From Bacillota bacterium (GTDB lineage: Bacteria > Bacillota > Desulfotomaculia > Desulfotomaculales > JAJYZD01): DNA of 32,099 nt. Shown piece by piece: positions 14,281 to 21,147 of this stretch (positions within the stretch are counted from its first letter, which is position 1; every line of letters starts with the position of its first letter). The notes below the pieces were generated by a model. That model ran no database searches, was not told the origin of the DNA, and saw only the letters and a list, made by a program, of their open reading frames with translations. Where the stretch lies: assembly GCA_021800315.1 (NCBI GenBank), contig JAJYZD010000004.1, positions 1-32,099 on the forward strand. Direction: 5' to 3'. Both the position numbers and the translations under genes were made by a program.

Positions 14281-15342
14281 GTGAGTTTGCTTGCGACCAC
14301 TGTCAAGGGTATTGAACCGGCCAGCGGGGAGTGGCGGCAAAAGGCCGGGGAACATATCGACAAACTGACCATGCCGCCCCGCGCCCTGGGAAGGCTGCTC
14401 GACCTGGCCGAGCAGCTGGCCGGCATCAGGCGGACCATTAAACCGCGGGTGGAGAACAAAGTGGTCGTCACCATGGCCGGCGACCACGGTGTGGTCAGCG
14501 AAGGAGTGAGCGCCTTCCCCCAGGAGGTGACGCCCCAGATGGTCCGCAACTTCGTGGCCGGCGGCGCCGGCATCAACGTCATCGCCCGGGTCGCCGGGGC
14601 GCGCGTGGTGGTGGTGGACATGGGTGTGGCGGGGGACCTCGGCGACCTGGCGCGGGCGGGGCGGATCCTGTCCTACCGGATCGCCCCTGGCACGCGCAAT
14701 ATGGCGACCGGTCCGGCCATGTCACGGGAGCAGGCGTGCGCGGCCCTGGAAGCCGGTATCGACATCGTGGGCGTTCTTGCGGCCGAGGGTCTGGACCTTT
14801 TAGGCACCGGCGACATGGGCATCGGCAACACGGCTCCGTCGGCGGCCGTCCTGTCCGCGTTCGCGGGGCTGCCGGCCCGGGAAACCGCCGGGCGGGGCAC
14901 GGGAGTGGGCGACGAGGCCCTGGAAAACAAGATCCGGGTCATCGACCGGGCGCTGGCGGTCAACAAACCCGACCCGCAAGACGCGGTCGACGTCCTGGCC
15001 AAGGTGGGCGGTTTCGAAATCGGGGGCATAGCCGGACTGATCCTGGGGGCGGCCTACCACCGGATACCGGTGGTGGTCGACGGCTTCATTTCCTCGGCCG
15101 GGGCCCTGGTGGCCAAAGCGCTGGCTCCTGACGCGGTGGATTACATGATCGCCGCCCACCGTTCCCATGAGCAGGGCCACCGGATCATGCTGGAGGTCCT
15201 GGGCCTTTCGCCCCTGCTGGATCTCAACCTGCGCCTGGGCGAGGGAACCGGGGCGGCCCTGTCCATGAAGGTGGTGGAGGCGGCGGCCGCGGTGATCAGC
15301 GACATGGCGACGTTCGAAGACGCCGGGGTGACCTCGGGGTAG
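14281..15342 (+). CDS. cobT: Nicotinate-nucleotide--dimethylbenzimidazole phosphoribosyltransferase
   Basis: This cytoplasmic enzyme transfers ribose phosphate from nicotinate mononucleotide to the lower-ligand base, making alpha-ribazole phosphate, the substrate for CobS. At 353 residues it has normal length. Visible marks are MPPRALGRLLDLAEQLAGI, TMAGDHGVVSEGVSAFP, GTGDMGIGNTAPSAAV, DGFISSAGALVAKALAP and LRLGEGTGAALSMKVVEAA, the last with the catalytic Glu. The GTG start at 14281 has AAAGGAGAG about eight bases upstream. It is 24 bp after cobS and shares its riboswitch control. It converges on the MurI-family gene with only two bases between the two stops, so no room for a separate terminator exists. 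Confidence 0.95.
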   Translation: MSLLATTVKGIEPASGEWRQKAGEHIDKLTMPPRALGRLLDLAEQLAGIRRTIKPRVENKVVVTMAGDHGVVSEGVSAFPQEVTPQMVRNFVAGGAGINVIARVAGARVVVVDMGVAGDLGDLARAGRILSYRIAPGTRNMATGPAMSREQACAALEAGIDIVGVLAAEGLDLLGTGDMGIGNTAPSAAVLSAFAGLPARETAGRGTGVGDEALENKIRVIDRALAVNKPDPQDAVDVLAKVGGFEIGGIAGLILGAAYHRIPVVVDGFISSAGALVAKALAPDAVDYMIAAHRSHEQGHRIMLEVLGLSPLLDLNLRLGEGTGAALSMKVVEAAAAVISDMATFEDAGVTSG

Positions 15343-15344
15343 GG

Positions 15345-16118
15345 CTACAGCGGTTTTTCCGTGACCGTCAACTCCTGGTCGTCGAGCAGCGCCCGTACCA
15401 CCGGTTGTACCCCGGAGGCTTGTCCGCTGGTGAAGAAGGCCCATCGGCCTTCTTCCGGGGTCACGGTGTCGCCGGTAACCCTGCGGGTCTGGCAGGCCAC
15501 GGCCCGGGCGGTGTCGATGACCAGAACGTCAGGCCCGGCTACCTTTTGGACCGCTTCGCGCAGGAAATGGTAGTGGGTGGAGCCCAGGACTATCGTATCC
15601 ACCTTTCGCCCGATCATGGGCGAAAGGCATTCGGATAACAGTTCCTCCACCGCGGGACCGGTCGTCAGGCCGGCCTCGACCATTTCCACCAGACCAGGGC
15701 AGGGTACGGAGACCACCTCGGCTTGCCGCGCGAACTTCTCCTTGAGGTTGTTGTACCGGTCGCCGGCCAGGGTGACCTGGGTGGCCAGTACACCGATGCG
15801 ACCGTTCCTGGTGCCTTCGGCGGCCGGTTTGACGGCCGGCTCCATGCCCACCACCGGCACCGCCAGCAGCCCGCGCAGGTAATCCAGGGCGGCTATCGAG
15901 GCCGTGTTACAGGCTACCACTACCGGCCCGGCGCCCCGGTCGGCCAGAAAGCGGGCGATGGTCAGGGACCGGGAGCGGATTTGGGCGGGATCGCGTAAGC
16001 CGTAAGGGCAGTAAGCCGAGTCGCCGTAGTAGATGAGGTCATGGCGGGGCAAAAGGCGCCTTATCTCCCTCAGGACCGAGAGACCTCCCACGCCGGAGTC
16101 GAATATACCGATGGGCAA
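15345..16118 (-). CDS. murI: Glutamate racemase family protein (MurI) with Ser for the second catalytic Cys
   Basis: MurI interconverts L- and D-glutamate for peptidoglycan using two Cys that act as acid and base on opposite faces. The family start PIGIFDSGVGGLSVLREI, YGDSAYCPYG and VVACNTASIAALDYLR with the first Cys (Cys70) are present. The second motif, normally LGCTHYP, reads LGSTHYHF, with Ser at residue 180 (codon TCC). Mutants of known racemases lacking one Cys racemise very poorly, so this protein may be impaired, may use Ser, or may have another substrate. The TTG at 16118 is chosen because it gives the family N-terminus MPIGIFDSG and lies 11 bases after AGGAGG; a GTG at 16130 overlaps that SD. 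A second murI elsewhere in the genome would be expected. Confidence 0.85.
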   Translation of the reverse strand: MPIGIFDSGVGGLSVLREIRRLLPRHDLIYYGDSAYCPYGLRDPAQIRSRSLTIARFLADRGAGPVVVACNTASIAALDYLRGLLAVPVVGMEPAVKPAAEGTRNGRIGVLATQVTLAGDRYNNLKEKFARQAEVVSVPCPGLVEMVEAGLTTGPAVEELLSECLSPMIGRKVDTIVLGSTHYHFLREAVQKVAGPDVLVIDTARAVACQTRRVTGDTVTPEEGRWAFFTSGQASGVQPVVRALLDDQELTVTEKPL

Positions 16119-16288
16119 GGTGAAAACCACCTCCTACCGGTCTATTGTCTCACCTTCGGGCCGGCAGCGCAAATAGGGCGGCCCGGAAAAACAAGCCGCC
16201 TGTCTTCACTTGTCTCGCCCCCTTGTTTTTGCCCTGGCCCCGCCGGGCCAGAGATATGTGCGGGGCCCGGTTGGAAGGGCCCCCACCC

Positions 16289-16316
16289 TTGCTTTATTAA
16301 GTGGTCATGGTACAAT
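16289..16316 (+). promoter_or_regulatory. Promoter of the two small genes at 16389-16974
   Basis: TTGCTT (16289-16294) and TACAAT (16311-16316) are spaced 16 bp, with TGG directly before the -10 box as in extended -10 promoters. The rest of 16119-16288 contains the murI SD on the minus strand and a CTGGCCC/GGGCCAG hairpin at 16234-16251; I see no gene there. Confidence 0.6.
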
Positions 16317-16388
16317 ATGTTAGGCAGTAGGTGTTTATGGAAATCATCTAAGGCAATGTACAAACAGTTTTTAAGGAGGCCATCTTAA

Positions 16389-16598
16389 ATGAAGCTCGAG
16401 GATGCAATAAACAAGGGAAAGGAAATATTGGTGAGTGCTAGCTATCCTATTACGTTTACGGAATTAAAGGAGGCAAAGCCGCAGCCGGATGGAGGTTGGT
16501 CTCTGGTGTACAAATCGCTCTTTAGGTCTGAGATTGTAACCATAACCATTAATCCCCAGGGAGAGGTTATATCGTTTAACGCAACTAAGGAGAAATAG
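16389..16598 (+). CDS. Small conserved-looking hypothetical protein
   Basis: I do not recognise this 69-residue protein. It opens with an amphipathic helix (KLEDAINKGKEILVSA), followed by beta-rich sequence with GGWSLVYKSLFRSEIVTITINPQGEVISFNATKEK, here split by meaning into a strand pair and a strand-turn end; it resembles a small single-domain alpha/beta protein. No signal peptide or membrane segment is seen. The start is well supported: AAGGAGG ends about nine bases before the ATG at 16389 and an extended -10 promoter lies 72 bp upstream. It is AT-richer than the cob and mtn genes. The next gene starts five bases after its stop, so the two are translated from one message and probably function together. 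Confidence 0.7.
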   Translation: MKLEDAINKGKEILVSASYPITFTELKEAKPQPDGGWSLVYKSLFRSEIVTITINPQGEVISFNATKEK

Positions 16599-16602
16599 TG
16601 TG

Positions 16603-16974
16603 ATGGACCAACTCGAAAGCATGGAAAACCATAAAACAACTGCTCAACATTACTGTAACAATGCCAATAAATTAATGGAGGCCGGAGAAATACAAAAGGC
16701 TTCCGAGCTTTATTGGGGGTTTATTGCCCAGGAGATCCTGGCCTTTGCTGCAACAAAAGAAAGAAACCTTGGAACACATAGGCAGTTCGTAGAGTTTTGT
16801 ACGGATCTTAGTAAGGCAACAGAAGATCCATATTTTAAGGACGAATTCAAGGCGTTATATAATGCCTTACATGTAGATTTTTATCATTTAATGTATGAAA
16901 TGTCGGAAATTAGCGATTTCGCAATCCGGGCACGACATTTTGTCGAGCGTCTTTGGTCTCTTGAGGAAAAATAG
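16603..16974 (+). CDS. PaREP1/HEPN-like helical protein
   Basis: A 123-residue all-helical protein. The pattern of a long N-terminal helix, EAGEIQKASELYWGFIAQEI, a short loop, THRQFVEFCTDL, and NALHVDFYHLMYEMSEI matches the PaREP1 family, which belongs to the HEPN-like superfamily common in archaea. HEPN proteins include RNases of toxin-antitoxin and defence systems, but the catalytic R-x4-6-H signature is not clear here (the closest, RARHFVERLW, does not fit well), so nuclease activity is uncertain. The ATG at 16603 has AAGGAG ten bases upstream; a GTG at 16600 is also possible. It is coupled to the 69-residue gene before it and is AT-richer than its surroundings, suggesting transfer of the pair as a unit. 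Confidence 0.6.
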   Translation: MDQLESMENHKTTAQHYCNNANKLMEAGEIQKASELYWGFIAQEILAFAATKERNLGTHRQFVEFCTDLSKATEDPYFKDEFKALYNALHVDFYHLMYEMSEISDFAIRARHFVERLWSLEEK

Positions 16975-17129
16975 ACCATATGTACGGCCCGCCGAAGCGG
17001 ACCGGAAGGGGACCTGCGGGGTGGTAACCGTAACGGTTCCACCACGTGCCAAGAGCGACACCTGCTCAGTACCGAGCCCAAGTACCACCGCCGCCTCGGC
17101 ATCCCGGCCGCGAAGGCGCCAATCGTTCT
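16975..17129. other. GC-rich gap with hairpins before the salvage cluster, no identified gene
   Basis: Of the 325 bp between the PaREP1-like gene and the phosphorylase, this part contains a hairpin (GGTGGTAACC with GGTTCCACC, about 17020-17045) and further GC-rich complementary stretches, followed by a clear terminator. That arrangement could be the tail of the upstream transcript or a leader RNA of the salvage genes. I cannot match it to a known riboswitch class. Confidence 0.3.
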
Positions 17130-17160
17130 AAGGAGTGTTAACGGCACTCCTTATTTGTTT
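17130..17160 (+). terminator. Intrinsic terminator before the salvage cluster
   Basis: AAGGAGTG and CACTCCTT form a perfect 8-bp stem with a 7-nt loop, followed by ATTTGTTT. It may end the 16389-16974 transcript or act as an attenuator for the gene at 17300. Confidence 0.7.
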
Positions 17161-17299
17161 CCGTTGTTGACCGTCCTGGAACCGGGACCGGTTACCAGGT
17201 ACCTTATCTTTCCCGGCGTACCGGATCCCTAGAGGATTTTTCCGTTTTCGCCGAGAATACTAAATGCAAGGTATGACTTTTGGCGAAAGGAGAACAGGT

Positions 17300-18088
17300 T
17301 TGTCGTTTGCGACTGCCTTCATCGGAGGTACCGGGGTGTACGACCCCGACATTTTGGACGATGCGCGGCTGGAGACGGTGGATACCCCGTACGGGGAGGC
17401 GGTCGTCAATCTCGGCCGGTTCAACGGGCGGAACGTGGTCTTTCTGGCCCGCCACGGGGCCGGCCACTCCGTGCCGCCGCACCGCGTCAACTACCGGGCC
17501 AACATGGCCGCTTTGAAGAAACTCGGCGTTCAATCGGTGCTGGCTACCGCGGCCGTGGGTTCCCTGAATCCGTCCATGCAACCGGGCGACTTCGTGGCTG
17601 TGGATCAGTTCATCGACCTGACCAAGTCCCGGCCCCAGACCTACTTCGAGGGGGGGGACGAAGGCGTCGTGCACACCGACATGACCGATCCGTACTGTCC
17701 CCGGATCAGGGAACTGTTAGGGCGGGCGGGGGGATCCTTAAAGCTGGTCGTCCACGCGGGCGGGACCTACGTCTGCACCGAGGGCCCGCGATTTGAAACA
17801 CCGGCCGAGGTCCGGATGATCCAGCATGTGGGCGGCGACCTGGTGGGCATGACCGGGGTCCCGGAAGTGGTCCTGGCCCGCGAACTGGATTTGTGTTACA
17901 GTACGGTGGCCATGGTCACCAATTTTGCCGCCGGCATATCCCCCACCCGTCTGTCCCATCAGGAAGTGCTCGACGTGATGGCCCAAAACGCCGGAAACAT
18001 CCAACGTCTGGCCATGCAGGTCATAGACTGGCTGGGCGCGGACCGCGCCTGTCCCTGCCGGGGGGACGGTACCGCTCCGCGGTTGTAG
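17300..18088 (+). CDS. MTA-phosphorylase family protein, probably S-methyl-5'-thioinosine phosphorylase
   Basis: A cytoplasmic purine nucleoside phosphorylase of the MTAP/MTIP family (262 residues), which cleaves a 5'-substituted purine nucleoside with phosphate to the base and 5-substituted ribose-1-phosphate. Family marks are FIGGTGVYDP, FLARHGAGHSVPPHRVNYRAN, GGTYVCTEGPRFETPAE and GMTGVPEVVLARELDLCYS. At the base-binding position, adenine-specific MTAP has Asp (ATDYD in human), but here the sequence is VTNFAAGIS with Asn208, as in enzymes that bind 6-oxopurines. With mtaD in the same cluster this points to methylthioinosine (and 5'-deoxyinosine) rather than MTA as the substrate. The TTG at 17300 follows AAAGGAG by seven bases; a frame open to 17264 lacks an SD. 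MtnA, the next step, follows. Confidence 0.85.
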   Translation: MSFATAFIGGTGVYDPDILDDARLETVDTPYGEAVVNLGRFNGRNVVFLARHGAGHSVPPHRVNYRANMAALKKLGVQSVLATAAVGSLNPSMQPGDFVAVDQFIDLTKSRPQTYFEGGDEGVVHTDMTDPYCPRIRELLGRAGGSLKLVVHAGGTYVCTEGPRFETPAEVRMIQHVGGDLVGMTGVPEVVLARELDLCYSTVAMVTNFAAGISPTRLSHQEVLDVMAQNAGNIQRLAMQVIDWLGADRACPCRGDGTAPRL

Positions 18089-18175
18089 CGAAGCCCGGCG
18101 GGCGGCGAGCCCGAATTTTGTCCATGGAAAGGGGGATACCCGGCCGGCGTACAAACAGGTCGCGCCGGGGCTTGC

Positions 18176-19213
18176 GTGTCTTCGGGTGTTTGTTCCCTGC
18201 GCTGGGAGGGCGACGCGCTCGTCATTCTCGATCAGACCCGTCTTCCGGATGAGGTATCCTACATAACCACGGCCGACTACCGGGTGGTGGCCGGCGCCAT
18301 CAAGGACCTGAAGGTGCGGGGAGCGCCCGCCATCGGGGCGGCGGCGGCTTTCGCGCTTGTCCTGGGGGCCCGGGAGGCCCTTGGGTCCCCGCGTTTTCGC
18401 GAGCGGGTGAGGGAAGTGGCCGCGGAACTTACGGCTACCCGCCCGACGGCGGTCAACCTGCGGTGGGCCGTTAGCCGTCTGTTGGAGTGTCTTTCGGAAA
18501 ACCAGGCCTGCGACCGGGACCTGGTGGACAGGCTCGCGCTGGAGGCGCGGGCCGTTTTTCAAGAGGATGTGGAGGGGAACCGCCGCCTGGGGCGGTACGG
18601 CCAGACCCTTGTTCCCCAAGGCTCCCGCATTCTGACCCACTGCAACGCCGGCGCCCTGGCCACATCCGGCTACGGCACCGCCCTGGGCGTGGTCAGGGCG
18701 GCCGTGGAAGCGGGCAAGAAGGTTACGGTTTACGCCGGCGAAACCAGGCCCTTGTTGCAGGGGGCGCGGCTTACCGTCTGGGAACTGGTGTCCGAGGGTG
18801 TGGAGACGTTTTTGGTCACCGACAGCATGGCCGGCTGGCTGATGGCCAAGGGGATGGTCGACCTGGTCCTTTTGGGGGCGGACCGGATAGCCGGCAACGG
18901 GGACGTGGCCAACAAGATCGGTACCTATTCCCTGGCCGTGCTGGCCGCGGCGCACGGAATGCCCTTTTACGTGGCGGCCCCCGTGTCCACCCTGGATTTG
19001 TCCCTGGCTTCCGGCGCTGAGATACCCATCGAGGAGCGGGCCGAGTCGGAAGTGACCGGGTTTGGCGGCCGCCGAACGGCTCCGGCCGGGGTCCGGGTTT
19101 TCAACCCGGCCTTCGACGTTACACCCGCCCGGCTGGTGACCGCCATCATAACCGACCGGGGAGTGGTTTACCCGCCTTACGGTACCAGCTTGCCCGGAAT
19201 TTTTGGAGCGTAG
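18176..19213 (+). CDS. mtnA: S-methyl-5-thioribose-1-phosphate isomerase
   Basis: MtnA converts 5-methylthioribose-1-phosphate to 5-methylthioribulose-1-phosphate and also accepts 5-deoxyribose-1-phosphate in known systems. The 345-residue eIF2B-like protein has KVRGAPAIGAAAAFALVLGA, the catalytic Cys in LTHCNAGALATSGYGTAL, YAGETRPLLQGARLT, and the catalytic Asp in LGADRIAGNGDVANKIGTY. It ends with the family pattern NPAFDVTPARLVTAIITDRG. The GTG at 18176 gives the expected N-terminus but has no strong SD; it is 87 bp after the phosphorylase. No mtnK kinase is present, as expected when a phosphorylase makes the sugar phosphate directly. The next gene starts 13 bp later. Confidence 0.93.
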   Translation: MSSGVCSLRWEGDALVILDQTRLPDEVSYITTADYRVVAGAIKDLKVRGAPAIGAAAAFALVLGAREALGSPRFRERVREVAAELTATRPTAVNLRWAVSRLLECLSENQACDRDLVDRLALEARAVFQEDVEGNRRLGRYGQTLVPQGSRILTHCNAGALATSGYGTALGVVRAAVEAGKKVTVYAGETRPLLQGARLTVWELVSEGVETFLVTDSMAGWLMAKGMVDLVLLGADRIAGNGDVANKIGTYSLAVLAAAHGMPFYVAAPVSTLDLSLASGAEIPIEERAESEVTGFGGRRTAPAGVRVFNPAFDVTPARLVTAIITDRGVVYPPYGTSLPGIFGA

Positions 19214-19226
19214 GGAGAGAGTAAAG

Positions 19227-20480
19227 GTGTCGGATGTTTTTTGCAGCGACCCTTCCCAGGCCGCGGCGGGAAGGATGAAGATCGAATGGGCGCGCTCGCA
19301 CATGCCGGTGTGCGGGGCGCTGTCGCAGCGGTTTTTACGGGACCGGCCGCTGGCCGGCCTGCGGGTGGCCCTGTCCATTCACCTGGAAGCCAAGACGGCC
19401 CGCCTGGCCGAACTGTTGCGTGATGCCGGGGCCGAGATGGCGGTGACCGGATCCAACCCGCTCTCCACCCAGGACGACGTGGCTTGTGCCCTGGCCGCCG
19501 GCGGTATGGAGGTTTTCGCCCGCTACAACGCCGACGAGGGCCGGTACCGCCGCCACCTGCTCCAGGTGCTGGAGCCGGGTCCCCACCTGGTTATCGACGA
19601 CGGCGGCGACCTGGTGCACCTGTTGCACACCGAACGGGCGGACCTGGCCGCCGGTGTCCTGGGCGGCGCCGAGGAAACCACCACCGGCGTCCTGCGCCTG
19701 CGCCTGTTGGCGCGGGAAGGGAAGCTGTCCTTTCCTATGCTGGCGGTCAACGACGCCCGGTGCAAGTTCCTTTTCGACAACCGGTACGGCACCGGGGAAT
19801 CGGTCTGGGCGGCCGTCATGCGCACCACCAACCTTCTGGTGGCCGGCAAAACGGTGGTGGTCATGGGCTACGGCTGGTGCGGCAAGGGGGTGGCACTGCG
19901 GGCACGCGGCCTGGGAGCGCACGTGGTGGTGACGGAGGTCGACCCGGTGCGGGCGATCGAGGCCCACATGGACGGTTACCGGGTACTGCCCTCGGAGGAG
20001 GCCGCCGCCGTGGGCGATGTGTTCATCACCGTGAGCGGCTGCCAGGACCTCCTGACCCGCCGCCATTTCGAGGTGATGAAGGACGGGGCGCTTTTGGCCA
20101 ACGCCGGCCACTTCGACGTGGAGATCAATTTGCCCGACTTGGCCGCGATCGCCCAGGAACGGCAGACCGTACGGCCCAACATTGAACGGTTTACCCTGGC
20201 CGGGGGGAGACGCCTCTACCTTTTGGCCGGCGGCCGGCTGGTCAACCTGGCGGCCGGCGACGGCCACCCGGTGGAGATAATGGACCTTTCCTTCGCCCTG
20301 CAGGCCCTGTCGGCGGTCTACCTGGCCCAACGGGGCCGGGAGTTGGAAAAGAAGGTTTATCCCGTTCCGGCCGGACTGGACCTGGAGGTGGCCGAACTCA
20401 AACTGGCTTCCCTCGGGGTCAGGATCGACCGTTTGACGGGGGAACAAGGCCGCTACCTCGGCCTGGAGGAAGAACCGTAG
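19227..20480 (+). CDS. ahcY: Adenosylhomocysteinase family protein (SAH or S-inosylhomocysteine hydrolase)
   Basis: This NAD-dependent cytoplasmic enzyme splits SAH to homocysteine and adenosine after methyl transfer. The 417-residue protein is of the short archaeal/thermophile type without the C-terminal KPDHYRY tail. Visible are FDNRYGTGESVWAA, VVMGYGWCGKGVALRARGLG (NAD fold from about residue 214) and LANAGHFDVEINL. In the nucleoside pocket the animal HMTVETA is HLEAKTA here (residues 52-58), so Lys56 replaces the adenine-contacting Glu. Methanocaldococcus jannaschii pairs a DadD-type deaminase with an S-inosylhomocysteine hydrolase of this family, and mtaD lies two genes downstream, so SIH is a credible substrate. 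The GTG at 19227 has TAGGGAGAGA upstream; a TTG at 19203 gives a longer frame. Confidence 0.9.
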   Translation: MSDVFCSDPSQAAAGRMKIEWARSHMPVCGALSQRFLRDRPLAGLRVALSIHLEAKTARLAELLRDAGAEMAVTGSNPLSTQDDVACALAAGGMEVFARYNADEGRYRRHLLQVLEPGPHLVIDDGGDLVHLLHTERADLAAGVLGGAEETTTGVLRLRLLAREGKLSFPMLAVNDARCKFLFDNRYGTGESVWAAVMRTTNLLVAGKTVVVMGYGWCGKGVALRARGLGAHVVVTEVDPVRAIEAHMDGYRVLPSEEAAAVGDVFITVSGCQDLLTRRHFEVMKDGALLANAGHFDVEINLPDLAAIAQERQTVRPNIERFTLAGGRRLYLLAGGRLVNLAAGDGHPVEIMDLSFALQALSAVYLAQRGRELEKKVYPVPAGLDLEVAELKLASLGVRIDRLTGEQGRYLGLEEEP

Positions 20481-21143
20481 GTGGACGGACGGCAATGGGA
20501 ATACGCCGCCCGGCTGGCCGGGTTCGGCCGGCGCCTCGCGGCGGAAGGGCTCTTTTTTGCATGCTGGGGCAACCTGTCGGTCCGGGTGGGGGACTCGGTT
20601 CTCATTACCCCCAGCGGCATGGACTACGACAGCCTGAGACCGTCCGATATGGTCAGCATTTCGCTTTCCGGCCGGATTCTGGCCGGCCGGCGGCGCCCTT
20701 CGACCGAGATGGCCCTGCACCTGGCGGTGTACCGGGCCCGCGCGGACGCGGGGGCGGTGATCCATACCCACTCCGAGGCGGCCACCGCCCTGGCCGCGGC
20801 CCGGGTGCCTTGTCCGCCGTTGAGCGAGGAGATGGCCCAGGTGCTGGGAGGTGGAGTCCCGGTGGCGGCCTATGCCCCGCCGGGCAGCATTGAGTTGGCC
20901 GCAAACGCCGTTGCCGCCCTGGGCCCGGGGCCGGCTGTTCTACTGGCCAACCACGGGGTGATGGGTACGGGGGCCGACCTGTCCGGGGCCGCCCTGGTGG
21001 TCCGGCTGGTGGAACGCTCCGCCCGCATCCATCTCCTGGCCCTGCGGGCTGGGGGCCCGCGGGAGCTTTCACCGGCCGAGGTGGACGAATTGCGGGCCCG
21101 CTATAAAGGGTACGGTCAAAAACCTTTGGACGGGGTGGAATAA
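20481..21143 (+). CDS. Class II aldolase, probably 5-(methylthio)ribulose-1-phosphate aldolase (Ald2-like)
   Basis: A zinc-dependent class II aldolase/adducin-family enzyme (220 residues) related to L-fuculose-1-phosphate aldolase. The phosphate- and metal-site pattern is complete: CWGNLSVRVGD, ITPSGMDYDSL, PSTEMALHLAVY with the catalytic Glu, HTHSEAA with two zinc His, and LLANHGVMGTG with the third. Its place right after ahcY and in the same cluster as mtnA suggests cleavage of 5-methylthioribulose-1-phosphate (or the 5-deoxy analogue) to DHAP and an aldehyde, as Ald2 does in the known DHAP shunt. Fuculose-phosphate aldolase and MtnB dehydratase share the fold and are the alternatives; the absence here of mtnC/mtnD/mtnW argues against MtnB. 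The GTG start abuts the ahcY stop. Confidence 0.82.
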   Translation: MDGRQWEYAARLAGFGRRLAAEGLFFACWGNLSVRVGDSVLITPSGMDYDSLRPSDMVSISLSGRILAGRRRPSTEMALHLAVYRARADAGAVIHTHSEAATALAAARVPCPPLSEEMAQVLGGGVPVAAYAPPGSIELAANAVAALGPGPAVLLANHGVMGTGADLSGAALVVRLVERSARIHLLALRAGGPRELSPAEVDELRARYKGYGQKPLDGVE

Positions 21144-21147
21144 TCAA

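Noticed and set aside
17005-17060. A T-box leader (GGGGTGGTAACCG resembles AGGGTGGNACCGCG)
   Set aside because: The match needs an inserted base, lacks the specifier stem and is not upstream of an aminoacyl-tRNA or amino-acid gene.
16975-17299. An SAH or SAM riboswitch ahead of the salvage genes
   Set aside because: None of the conserved core segments of these classes could be found in the region.
17738-19378. Long minus-strand frames opposite the salvage genes (also 19335-20771 and 20653-22674)
   Set aside because: They overlap five genes with clear catalytic motifs and have the biased composition of antisense GC-rich frames; no family pattern is seen in any.
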